Shown in pieces: positions 19,378 through 28,106 of a stretch of DNA of 64,000 bases. Position numbers and translations under genes: made by a program. The first letter of the stretch is position 1; each line of letters begins with the position of its first letter. The notes below the pieces were generated by a model. The model made no database searches and was not told where the DNA came from. It worked only from the letters and a program-made list of their open reading frames with translations. The stretch is from positions 157,389 to 221,388 of the forward strand of contig JAKOVQ010000046.1 of NCBI GenBank assembly GCA_029781975.1. Direction: 5' to 3'. Source of the stretch: Acidobacteriota bacterium (lineage in GTDB: Bacteria; Acidobacteriota; Thermoanaerobaculia; UBA5066).

Positions 19378-19442
19378 GCCCCAGTCCCGACGGGACGCCG
19401 CCGACGCCGCGCCCTCCGGCAGGAGTAGAGTCCTCCCGGGCC

Positions 19443-19817
19443 ATGTCCACGTCCGACCCTCGGTTCTTCTTCGCCGCGGAGCGCACCCTCCTCGCCTGGG
19501 TTCGGACGGGCCTCACCGTCATGGGCTTCGGCTTCGTCGTGGCGCGCTTCGGCCTCTTCCTCCGCCTCCTGGCCGTCCAGCACTCGGCGGCCGCCGTTTC
19601 GCGCTTCGGCGCCACCTTCTTCTCCACGGCGGTCGGCGTCGCCCTCGTGCTGCTCGGATCGAGCATCCTCTTCTTCGCCGCCCGCCAGCACCGTTCCTTC
19701 GTCCGCGCGCTTCCCCCGGCGGACGTCCCTCCGCCCCGCAGGGCGGATCTCCCGAGCGCCGTGGCCCTCGTGCTCGGCGTCCTCGGCCTCGCCCTGGCGT
19801 TCTACCTCGTCGTCTGA
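19443..19817 (+). CDS. DUF202 family membrane protein
   Basis: FFFAAERTLLAWVRTGLTVMGFGFVVARFGLFL signature, three TM. Confidence 0.9.
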   Translation: MSTSDPRFFFAAERTLLAWVRTGLTVMGFGFVVARFGLFLRLLAVQHSAAAVSRFGATFFSTAVGVALVLLGSSILFFAARQHRSFVRALPPADVPPPRRADLPSAVALVLGVLGLALAFYLVV

Positions 19818-19903
19818 GCCTCCGCGGGCCGCCGTCCCGCCCCTCCCCGGCAGGTAGCCTGCCGAAGCCCCGGCCCCTACACTCCGGCCGAGGAGAGCTC
19901 GGC

Positions 19904-20377
19904 ATGCAGCGGATCAGCACGTGCCTCTGGTTCGACGACCAGGCCCTGGACGCGGCGAGGTTCTACGTGAGCGTCTTCCCGAACTCCCGCATCCTCGACG
20001 TCAAGTACTACCTGGAGGGCGCCCCGAAGCCTGCCGGCTCCGTCCTGACCGTCTCGTTCGTCCTCGACGGGGTCGAGCTCCTGGCCCTGAACGGAAGCCC
20101 CGACTTCCGGTTTTCTCCCGCCGTGTCTCTCGTGGCGAGCTGCGAGACGCAGGCGGAGGTCGACACGCTCTGGGAGAAGCTCTGCGCGGGCGGCCAGCCG
20201 GGAGCCTGCGGCTGGCTGACGGACCGGTTCGGCGTGTCGTGGCAGGTGGTGCCGCGGCCGATGCTCGAGCTGATCAACGCGTCGGACGGCGATCGGGCGC
20301 AGCGCGCGTTCGACGCGCTGATGAAGATGACGAAGGTCGACCTCGCCGCGATGAAGCGGGCGTACGACGGGCGCTGA
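19904..20377 (+). CDS. VOC superfamily protein (PhnB/3-demethylubiquinone methyltransferase-like)
   Basis: MQRISTCLWFDDQALDAARFYVSVFPNSRI...GWLTDRFGVSWQVVPRPMLELI...AFDALMKMTKVDLAAMKRAYDG. Confidence 0.9.
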   Translation: MQRISTCLWFDDQALDAARFYVSVFPNSRILDVKYYLEGAPKPAGSVLTVSFVLDGVELLALNGSPDFRFSPAVSLVASCETQAEVDTLWEKLCAGGQPGACGWLTDRFGVSWQVVPRPMLELINASDGDRAQRAFDALMKMTKVDLAAMKRAYDGR

Positions 20378-20379
20378 GC

Positions 20380-20396
20380 GCGCGGCGAGGCCGCGC
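20380..20396. terminator. Short GC hairpin between convergent genes
   Basis: GCGCGGC-GAG-GCCGCGC, 7-bp perfect stem just after the stop at 20377. Confidence 0.45.
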
Positions 20397-20408
20397 ACGC
20401 AAGCGGCG

Positions 20409-21026
20409 TCAGGCCGTCTGGACGTACTCCTCTCCGGAAAGGAGGTGGCCGACGTACATCAGGCGGCTGCGGCTGTAGGCGTTCACGATGGTCTGGGGCG
20501 TCGAGGTGTTCGGGTTGTCGGTGATGAAGCTGGCGCCGGCCCTCCGGAACGCCTCGAGGACGAGCTGCGAGCAGTAGAACTTGTCCGAGCTCTTGAAGCC
20601 GCCCATCGAGGCGGTCGCGCACGGGACGATCCCGAAGACGAGGACGCAGACGACCGGCCGGTTGGCCAGCCCGGCCCCGGCCGCCCCCGCGGTGTCGTAC
20701 GCGCCGCGGAAGCCGGCGGCGGCGTTGACGACGGCCTGGGCCTGTCGCGGCGTGATCCCGGCGACCCGGTACGCCACCGCGAGGTAGTGCTCGGAGAGGG
20801 AGGCCCCCAGGGAACGCCGGACGACCCCTTCGCCGACCGCCTCGACGACCGTCTCGCCGCCGACGTAGAGCGCGGCGTGGCTGACCTCGGATCCCGTGCC
20901 GGCGCGGATGACGGCGGAGACGGTCCCCGTCCCGGCGGAGACGATGATGTCGGCGGGCTGCAGGGCGGCGGGGGCGATGCACATCCCCCCTCCGCCGGCG
21001 GGGGTCAGCGGGACGTCGTTGCTCAT
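20409..21026 (-). CDS. YiiX/NlpC-P60-like permuted cysteine peptidase family protein
   Basis: LQPADIIVSAGTGTVSAVIRAGTGSEVSHAALYVGGETVVEAVGEGV...KSSDKFYCSQLVLEAFRRAG. Confidence 0.75.
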   Translation of the reverse strand: MSNDVPLTPAGGGGMCIAPAALQPADIIVSAGTGTVSAVIRAGTGSEVSHAALYVGGETVVEAVGEGVVRRSLGASLSEHYLAVAYRVAGITPRQAQAVVNAAAGFRGAYDTAGAAGAGLANRPVVCVLVFGIVPCATASMGGFKSSDKFYCSQLVLEAFRRAGASFITDNPNTSTPQTIVNAYSRSRLMYVGHLLSGEEYVQTA

Positions 21027-21163
21027 GGCGGCTCTCCTCTCCGGCACCGTCTCGGACGGGCCGTCTCCGGCTCCTGCGCCTGGAGGACGGGCAAGGCGTC
21101 CGCCCGGCGCCGGAGGACCTCGACGATGATCGGGTCGTGCACGACGCGTAGATACCACAAGGA

Positions 21164-21313
21164 AAACGTGGGGCGCCAACCGGCGCGCTCCGCGCCGTGG
21201 ACCTCGATGGGGTGCGTGCCGGGGGAGAAGGCGCAGGGGTGGGCGGCGGCGCCGAACGAGACGAGGAGCCGGCCGTCCAGGCGGAAGCCCGGGACGTCGT
21301 AGCTGATGCACTC
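21164..21313 (-). pseudogene. DUF1801/YdhG-like fragment
   Basis: ECISYDVPGFRLDGRLLVSFGAAAHPCAFSPGTHPIEV matches the (E)xISYxxPxFxxxGxxLVxFAAxxxHCxFYPG core; no start or N-terminus. Confidence 0.6.
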
Positions 21314-21342
21314 CTCGGCCCCCGGCGCCGCCGCCCCGGGGC

Positions 21343-22116
21343 TCAGCGCTTCGGGCCGACCACGGCGAACACCGCCCCCTGCGGGTCGAGGAGCTGGGCG
21401 ATGAAGCTCCCGCCGGGGACCTGCTCCGGTCCGAAGAGGAGCCGGGCCCCCTTCTCCTTCGCGCGCGCGATCGTCGCGTCCACGGCCTCGACGTTGAAGT
21501 AGTAGAGCCAGAAGCAGCCGGGGGCCTCCGGCGGCTTCGTCATCATCCCGCCGAAGGCGGGCCCGCCGGCGCCGAAGGTCTGGTAGACGCCCATCGGCCC
21601 CATGTCGATCGCCTCGGCCTTCTTCCAGCCGAAGAGGCCGGAGTAGAAGTCGAACGCGGCCGTGCCGTCGCCCGCGAGGAGCTCGTGCCAGCCGACGTGG
21701 CCGGGGGTCCCGGCCGGGACGGCGGGCCGTTTCTCGTCGGAGAGGCCGGTGAAGAGCGTGAAGGCCGCGCCCCACGGGTCGGCGACGACGCTGAACCGGA
21801 CGACGCCGGGGATCTCCTTCGTGGGGAGGAGGACGCTCCCGCCCGCGGCCTTCACGCGGGCCGCGTAACCCTCGACGTCGTCGACCGCCACGTAGCCCAT
21901 CCAGCCGGGGCGGGCGCCGGCCGCGCACGCTTCGTCCGGCAGCTTCATCATCCCGCCCACGTCGGCGGGGCCGGCGGCGAGGATCGTGTAGTCCGGGGTG
22001 CCGGGGCCCGAGGCCTTCGCCTCGAGGCCGAGGACGTGCCGGTAGAACGCCGCAGCGGCCTTCGTGTCGGTGGTCTGCAGCTCGTACCAGAGGAACGGCG
22101 CGGGCTTCGCGGTCAT
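21343..22116 (-). CDS. VOC family protein, two glyoxalase-like domains
   Basis: FLWYELQTTDTKAAAAFYRHVLG and GHVGWHELLAGDGTAAFDFYSGLFGW; tandem domain architecture. Confidence 0.9.
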   Translation of the reverse strand: MTAKPAPFLWYELQTTDTKAAAAFYRHVLGLEAKASGPGTPDYTILAAGPADVGGMMKLPDEACAAGARPGWMGYVAVDDVEGYAARVKAAGGSVLLPTKEIPGVVRFSVVADPWGAAFTLFTGLSDEKRPAVPAGTPGHVGWHELLAGDGTAAFDFYSGLFGWKKAEAIDMGPMGVYQTFGAGGPAFGGMMTKPPEAPGCFWLYYFNVEAVDATIARAKEKGARLLFGPEQVPGGSFIAQLLDPQGAVFAVVGPKR

Positions 22117-22736
22117 GGTCGCCTCCTTCTCTTCTGCTCCCTCGGGAGCAGCAGCTCCAGGTATCGCCGGAGATGGTCGAGGCACTCCTCCGCGACCCGG
22201 GGCCCGCCCCTGGCCTTGGCCAGGATGAAGGCGCCCTGGATGACCGCCTGGGTGTAGAGGGCGAGGCTCTCGGCGCTCCACGAAGCGCCGGGCGCGTACA
22301 GGCGCCTGGCCTCGGCGACGTCCTTGGCCACCTCGGCCGCGTGCGCGGTGATGCTCCTCTCGCACGCGTCGCGGATGGCGGGGTTCGTGTCGTAGGTCTC
22401 CTGCACCATCGTGCCGACGAGGCAGGTGAACTCCGGGAGCGCGCCCCGGAGGATCGACTTGCGGAAGTCGACGTAGCCGAGGAGGCGGTCGAGCGGGTCG
22501 GCCAGGCTCCGGTAGCCCGCCCCCGAGAAGAACGCGCCGGTCTTCGACGACCAGTAGTCGGCGGCGGCGATGGCCAGCTCCTCCTTGCCGGTGAAGTGGT
22601 GGAAGAAGCTCCCCTTCGTGACGCCCGCCCGCTCGCAGACGTCCTCGATCCGGGCGGCGGGGTAGCCCCTGGCCCGGATCACGTGGAGCGCCGCCTCCAG
22701 CAGCCTGGTCCTCGAGTCGGGCCTTCCCTCGGTCAT
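22113..22736 (-). CDS. TetR/AcrR family transcriptional regulator
   Basis: SRTRLLEAALHVIRARGYPAARIEDVCERAGVTKGSFFHHFTGKEELAIAA; stop overlaps VOC start (ATGA). Confidence 0.93.
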   Translation of the reverse strand: MTEGRPDSRTRLLEAALHVIRARGYPAARIEDVCERAGVTKGSFFHHFTGKEELAIAAADYWSSKTGAFFSGAGYRSLADPLDRLLGYVDFRKSILRGALPEFTCLVGTMVQETYDTNPAIRDACERSITAHAAEVAKDVAEARRLYAPGASWSAESLALYTQAVIQGAFILAKARGGPRVAEECLDHLRRYLELLLPREQKRRRRP

Positions 22737-22765
22737 CTCTCGCCGCATCCTGCCGCCGGGGCGGA

Positions 22766-22787
22766 CCATACCCACCAGTTGGTATGG
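22766..22787. promoter_or_regulatory. Putative TetR operator CCATACC-N8-GGTATGG
   Basis: Inverted repeat CCATACCcaccagttGGTATGG about 30 bp upstream of the TetR start. Confidence 0.65.
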
Positions 22788-22931
22788 AGTCAAGGCCTTC
22801 CCTCGCGGACGTCGCGCCCGGCGGCCCGGACGGCCGCGCCGTGGGTCGTGGGCGGCGCCGGTCCGAATGGCGCCCCGGGGGTGGGGGGCGGTATCGTGAC
22901 TCTCGACCGGGCCACCGGTCCGGAGGCCTGG

Positions 22932-25247
22932 ATGACGAATCGTTCCCTCGCCCTCGCGGTCGCTCTCGTCGTCGTACCCTGCCTGTCGCTCGCCCCCCGC
23001 CGGGGCGAGGCAGCGGGGGAGACCGCGGGGGTTGCGGCGCACGGGGTCCGAATCCTCGACCCGACGGTCTCGTCGACCGGCCTCATCGCGAACTTCCCGT
23101 TCGTGGGCGACTACCGCGACGCCAGCGGGACCGTGGCCGACGCCGTGCCGTCCGGCGCCTCGCTCACGGCGGACCGGTTCGGCCGGCCGTCGAGCGCGGT
23201 GGACCTGCCGGTCGGGGCGAGCGTCGCGTTCCATCGGGGCGGGACGATCGGGACCCAGGCGACCTTCGCGGCGTGGCTCTACCTGCGGCAGGGGGCCGCG
23301 ACCTGGCGCCCCCTCTTCACGACCACTCCGACGACCGGCTTCCTCGGCGTCCTCTACGGCGCCGACAGCGGGCAGCTCCGCGTCTACAACGGGCCGTCGA
23401 TCATCCGGACGGTGACGCACGCCCTCCCGGCGGAGCGGTGGTTCCACTACGCCCTCGTCTTCGACGGGACCAACTGCACGACGTACGTCGACGGCGCGGC
23501 CGTGGACGCGTTCGCCTACGGAGGCGGCCTCGCCGGGGGGGCGGACTTCTTCCTGGGGCTGCTGACGACCGACGCGCGCTACTCGTGGGACGGGAAGATG
23601 GACGACGTCCGCGTCTACACGCGCGGCCTGACGGCGGCCGAGGTGGCGCAGCTGGCCTCGGAGGAGCTCTGCCCGGCGCAGCGTTCGCTCCCGCGGTACA
23701 CGCCGGGGCAGAAGGCGCGGGTCCTCGTCGCGGTCTCGCTCCCCGGCGGCACGGCGACGTGGTCGGCGGAGGAGACCCCTCCGGCCGGGTGGCCCGTCTC
23801 CGAGGTCGACAACGGCGGCTCCTTCGACGCGGCCTCGGGAAAGGTCAGGTGGGGACCCTTCTCCGACCCGGCCCCGCGGACGCTCGCCTACACCGTCACG
23901 CCGCCGCTCGACGCGTCGGGGAAGAAGACGGTCTCGGGCTCGGTGACGTACGGCGGGTCGACGGTGGCGACGTGCGGCGACACCGACCTCTCCCTGGCGC
24001 AGGTCCACCCCGCCGACACGAACGAGGACCTCGTCCTCTCCGAGGCGGAGGCGCTCGCTTACGTGACGGCGTGGCAGAAGGGGGCTCCGTGGCCGTCGCC
24101 GCCGAGCCCGATCCCGGCCACGTGGATGACGAACGCGGGGCTCATCTACCAGCGGGGCGGGGCGTACGTCTTCGCCTCGGGCAAGACCCCGCCCTTCGCG
24201 CCGGCCTCCGGGGGAGGGGCGGGGACGGCCGGCAGCGCGACCGGCACGTTCGACCCGTGCAGCTACGCCGCCGGGGGGACGGTGAGGGTGGCCCTCTCGG
24301 CGACGCCGCCCGCGGGCGCGAAGGCGTGGGTCGTGGAGGACCAGCTCCCCCCGGGGTGGACGGCCTCGGCCATCGACGGCTCGGGCACGTGGGACGCGGC
24401 GGCCCGCAAGGTGCGGTGGGGGCCGTTCACCGACGAGACGCCCCGGACGCTGGGCTACACGGCGACGGCCGGGGGCTCGGACTCGGGGCCGAAGACGTTC
24501 TCGGGGACGATCTCGACCGACGGGCTCGCCGCCGCGGTGGGCGGGTCGCGCGCCATCGACTCGACCGGGTGCGGCGGGGAAGGCACGACCTACTGGGTCG
24601 CCGCCGTGGTCCACGCGCCGGGCCTCAAGGAGAGCCGGTGGCGGACCGACGTGACGATCCTGAACACGGGGGCGGCCGCGGCGAACGTCGAGCTGAAGCT
24701 CTACACGGGGAGCGGCGTGAAGAGCAGCACGCAGACGGTCGCCGGGGCGACGCAGGTCGTCCTCTCCGACCTCTGGGCCACGCTGGCGACGGGCGACGGC
24801 GCGGGCCCGCTGGAGGTGGCGAGCGACCAGCCGCTCCTCGTCGCGGCGCGGACGTACAACAGCTCGGACACCGGGACCTACGGCTCGCCCTATCAGGCGC
24901 TGACGCCGAGCCAGGGGCTGAAGGCGACCGACGCGGCCTACCTCGTGGGGCTGCGCGAGGACGGCTCGTTCCGGACGAACATCGGGCTCGCCAACGCGGG
25001 GACCGACCAGGCGGTCGTGACGGTGACCCTCTTCGACGGCTCCGGGGTCGTGGTGACGCAGCTGCAGGAGACGATCCCGCCGGCCAGCTACATCCAGGAG
25101 GTCCAGCCCTTCTACACCACCGGCGGGACGGTCGTGGTGAACGGCTACGCGCGGGTCAACGTGGTGAGCGGCTCGGGCGTGATGGCCTTCGCGTCGGTCA
25201 TCGACAACCAGACGAACGACCCGACCTCGGTCTACCCGCAGAGGTGA
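22932..25247 (+). CDS. Secreted LamG/concanavalin-like domain protein with repeated DUF11-like segments and C-terminal TDVTILNTG...VIDNQTND module
   Basis: Signal peptide; QATFAAWLYLRQG...WFHYALVFDGTNCTTYVDGA (LamG); C-terminal WRTDVTILNTG, FRTNIGLANAGTD, VMAFASVIDNQTNDPTSVYPQR. Confidence 0.87.
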   Translation: MTNRSLALAVALVVVPCLSLAPRRGEAAGETAGVAAHGVRILDPTVSSTGLIANFPFVGDYRDASGTVADAVPSGASLTADRFGRPSSAVDLPVGASVAFHRGGTIGTQATFAAWLYLRQGAATWRPLFTTTPTTGFLGVLYGADSGQLRVYNGPSIIRTVTHALPAERWFHYALVFDGTNCTTYVDGAAVDAFAYGGGLAGGADFFLGLLTTDARYSWDGKMDDVRVYTRGLTAAEVAQLASEELCPAQRSLPRYTPGQKARVLVAVSLPGGTATWSAEETPPAGWPVSEVDNGGSFDAASGKVRWGPFSDPAPRTLAYTVTPPLDASGKKTVSGSVTYGGSTVATCGDTDLSLAQVHPADTNEDLVLSEAEALAYVTAWQKGAPWPSPPSPIPATWMTNAGLIYQRGGAYVFASGKTPPFAPASGGGAGTAGSATGTFDPCSYAAGGTVRVALSATPPAGAKAWVVEDQLPPGWTASAIDGSGTWDAAARKVRWGPFTDETPRTLGYTATAGGSDSGPKTFSGTISTDGLAAAVGGSRAIDSTGCGGEGTTYWVAAVVHAPGLKESRWRTDVTILNTGAAAANVELKLYTGSGVKSSTQTVAGATQVVLSDLWATLATGDGAGPLEVASDQPLLVAARTYNSSDTGTYGSPYQALTPSQGLKATDAAYLVGLREDGSFRTNIGLANAGTDQAVVTVTLFDGSGVVVTQLQETIPPASYIQEVQPFYTTGGTVVVNGYARVNVVSGSGVMAFASVIDNQTNDPTSVYPQR

Positions 25248-25260
25248 GAGAGGCGAGGCG

Positions 25261-26571
25261 ATGAGCGACGACGCCGTCAGGACCCTGGCGCTCGAGTCCC
25301 GCCGCGCCGCCCGCCGGCTGGCGACGCTCCCGGCGGCGGCCCGCGACGGGGCGCTGGACGCGGTGGCGAGCCGCCTCCTCGCCGACGCGGCGGTGATCCT
25401 GGAGGCCAACGGAGAGGACGTGGCCGACGCGGAGCGGAGGGTGGAGGCCGGGGAGATGGCCCCGCCGCTCCTCGCGCGGCTGAGGCTCGACGCCCGGAAG
25501 CTCTCGTCGATGGCGGCCGCGGTCCGCGCGGTGAGGACGCTCCCCGACCCATCGGGCCAGGTCCTGGGGAGGACGCTCCTGGACGACGGCCTCCTCCTCG
25601 AGAAGGTCTCGTGCCCGCTCGGCGTCCTGGCGGTGATCTTCGAGTCGCGCCCCGACGCGGTGACGCAGATCTCGGCGCTCGCGCTGAGATCGGGGAACGC
25701 CGTGATCCTGAAGGGGGGAAGCGAGGCGGCGCGGACGACGGCCGCGCTGGTGGCGTCGATCCACGCGGCGCTCGCCGAGGGCCCGGTGCCGGAGGCGGCC
25801 GTGGCCTCGGTGGCGGGGCGGGCCGAGGTCGACGCCCTCCTCGCGCTCCACGACCTCGTCGACCTCGTCGTCCCGAGGGGCTCGAACGAGCTGGTCGCCT
25901 ACATCCAGGCGCACACGCGGATCCCGGTCCTCGGTCACGCCGAAGGGGTCTGCCACGTCTACGTCGACGCGGCGGCCGACCCGCAGATGGCGGTGGAGAT
26001 CGTCCTCGACGCCAAGCTCGACTACCCGGCCGCCTGCAACGCGGCCGAGACCGTCCTCCTCCACCGCGCGGCGCTCCCGGACGTCCTCTTCCCGCTCGTC
26101 GGGTCGCTCCTCGAGAAGGGGGTCGAGGTCCGCGGGTGCGCCGAGGTGAGGGCGGCGGCCGGGGCGTTCCCCGTCGTCGCGGCGACGGAGGACGACTGGC
26201 GGGCGGAGTACCTCGGCCCCGTCCTCGCGCTGAAGGTCGTGGAGAGCCTGGACGAGGCGATCGACCACGTGAACCGCTACGGCTCGAGGCACACGGAGGC
26301 GATCGTCACCCGGGACCGCGCGGCGGCGGCCCGCTTCCTCTCCGAGGTGGACGCGGCCGGCGTCTACCACAACGCCTCCACCCGCTTCGCCGACGGCTAC
26401 CGCTACGGCCTCGGCGCCGAGGTCGGGATCTCGACCAGCAAGATCCACGCGCGCGGACCGGTGGGGCTCGAGGGCCTCGTCACCTACAAGTGGCTCCTCC
26501 ACGGCTCGGGGCAGGTCGTGGCGACCTACACCGGGGAGGGCGCGCGGCCGTTCAGGCACGAGAAGGGGTGA
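25261..26571 (+). CDS. proA: Glutamate-5-semialdehyde dehydrogenase
   Basis: CPLGVLAVIFESRPDAVTQISALALRSGNAVILKGGSEA, DYPAACNAAETVLLHR, VYHNASTRFADGYRYGLGAEVGISTSKIHARGPVGLEGL. Confidence 0.96.
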   Translation: MSDDAVRTLALESRRAARRLATLPAAARDGALDAVASRLLADAAVILEANGEDVADAERRVEAGEMAPPLLARLRLDARKLSSMAAAVRAVRTLPDPSGQVLGRTLLDDGLLLEKVSCPLGVLAVIFESRPDAVTQISALALRSGNAVILKGGSEAARTTAALVASIHAALAEGPVPEAAVASVAGRAEVDALLALHDLVDLVVPRGSNELVAYIQAHTRIPVLGHAEGVCHVYVDAAADPQMAVEIVLDAKLDYPAACNAAETVLLHRAALPDVLFPLVGSLLEKGVEVRGCAEVRAAAGAFPVVAATEDDWRAEYLGPVLALKVVESLDEAIDHVNRYGSRHTEAIVTRDRAAAARFLSEVDAAGVYHNASTRFADGYRYGLGAEVGISTSKIHARGPVGLEGLVTYKWLLHGSGQVVATYTGEGARPFRHEKG

Positions 26572-26629
26572 CGGGGAGCCGCGAGTCGAGGGCCGGTGAC
26601 GCGCCGCGGTCCCGACCTCGCTGCGGCCC

Positions 26630-28018
26630 TCACCCCTCGGTCCGGATCGCGGTTCCCGGGCCGGCTCCCAGGTCCTCGACGGCCTCCTCGTCGAGGTTCC
26701 CTTCCCAGAGGTACTTCCGGGTCTCGGCGACGAGGACGCCGCTGAGGGCCAGGAGGGAGACGAGGTTCGGGACGGCCATCAGGCCGTTGGCGATGTCGGC
26801 GAACGACCAGACGGCGGAGAGGGTCGCCACCGACCCGACGAAGACCGCCACGACCCAGAGCCACCGGTAGGGGAGGACGGCCCTCGGGCCGAAGAGGTAC
26901 TCGGCCGCCTTCTCGCCGTAGTAGCTCCAGCCGAGGATCGTCGAGAAGACGAAGGTGAGGAGGCCCACGGTCAGGACGACCGGGCCGACGACGGGGATGT
27001 GGGAGAAGGCGGTGTTCGTCAGGGCGGCTCCCTTGAGCCCCGCCTGCCAGTCGCCCGAGTTGACGAGGACGAGGCCGGTCATGGCGCAGACGACGACGGT
27101 GTCCCAGAAGGTCCCCGTGGACGAGACGAGGGCCTGGCGGACCGGGTTCTTCGTCTGCGCGGCGGCGGCGACGATGGGCGCGCTGCCGAGCCCCGACTCG
27201 TTCGAGAAGAGGCCGCGCGCCACGCCGAACCGGATCGCCTCCTTCATCCCGGCCCCGAGGAAGCCTCCGACCGCCGCGTGGCCCGTGAACGCGCTCCCGA
27301 GGATGAGGCGGAAGGAGTCGGGAAGGGTCTCGCGGTGCATGAAGAGGAGGGCCGCGCACCCCAGGACGTAGAAGATCGCCATGAAGGGGACGAGCCGCTC
27401 GCAGACGCGGGCGATCGACTGGATCCCGCCGAGGATGACGACGGCCGTCAGGACCGTGAGGACCGCGCCGGTGATCCAGGGGGAGACGCCGAAGTGGTCC
27501 TGGACGAGGGCGGCGATGGAGTTCGCCTGGACGGTGCAGCCGATCCCGAAGGCGGCGACGGCGGTGAGGGCCGCGAAGACCACGCCGAGCCACTTCGCCT
27601 TCAGCCCGCGCTCGAGGACGTACATGGGGCCGCCCGCCATCGTCCCGGCCTCCGTCCGGACCCGGTAGCGGACGGAGAGGAGCGCCTCGGCGTACTTGGT
27701 CGAGATCCCGAAGACGCCGGTGAGCCACATCCAGAGGACGGCGCCGGGGCCGCCCGCGGCGATCGCCGTCGCGACGCCGACGATGTTCCCGGTGCCGATC
27801 GTCGCCGCCAGGGCGGTCGTCAGCGCGCCGAACTGGCTGATGTCGCCCGTTCCCTCCTTCGACCTCTGGAGCGAGAGCCGGATCGCCTTGCCGACGTAGC
27901 GCTGGATGAACCGGAGGCGGACCGTCAGGAAGAGGTGGGTCCCGAGGAGGAGGATCAGGAGGGGCGGCCCCCACACCAGGTCGCTGACCTTCGACAGGAG
28001 CTGCTCGAGAGCCTGCAT
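26630..28018 (-). CDS. Alanine/glycine:cation (sodium) symporter, AGCS family
   Basis: ATIGTGNIVGVATAIAAGGPGAVLWMW, GTMAGGPMYVLERGL, ILGWSYYGEKAAEYLFG. Confidence 0.95.
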   Translation of the reverse strand: MQALEQLLSKVSDLVWGPPLLILLLGTHLFLTVRLRFIQRYVGKAIRLSLQRSKEGTGDISQFGALTTALAATIGTGNIVGVATAIAAGGPGAVLWMWLTGVFGISTKYAEALLSVRYRVRTEAGTMAGGPMYVLERGLKAKWLGVVFAALTAVAAFGIGCTVQANSIAALVQDHFGVSPWITGAVLTVLTAVVILGGIQSIARVCERLVPFMAIFYVLGCAALLFMHRETLPDSFRLILGSAFTGHAAVGGFLGAGMKEAIRFGVARGLFSNESGLGSAPIVAAAAQTKNPVRQALVSSTGTFWDTVVVCAMTGLVLVNSGDWQAGLKGAALTNTAFSHIPVVGPVVLTVGLLTFVFSTILGWSYYGEKAAEYLFGPRAVLPYRWLWVVAVFVGSVATLSAVWSFADIANGLMAVPNLVSLLALSGVLVAETRKYLWEGNLDEEAVEDLGAGPGTAIRTEG

Positions 28019-28106
28019 CCTCACCCTCCTTCACCCACCCCGCCCGGGAAGCCCGTCCTTCGGCCGCCTAGGATAGACGAGGGGGGAAGCGTCCGCGGGG
28101 GCCGCC

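Noticed and set aside
22749-25409. N-terminal extension of the 1,098-aa minus ORF ending at 22113
   Set aside because: Antisense to the LamG protein gene; only the TetR part at the C-terminus is real
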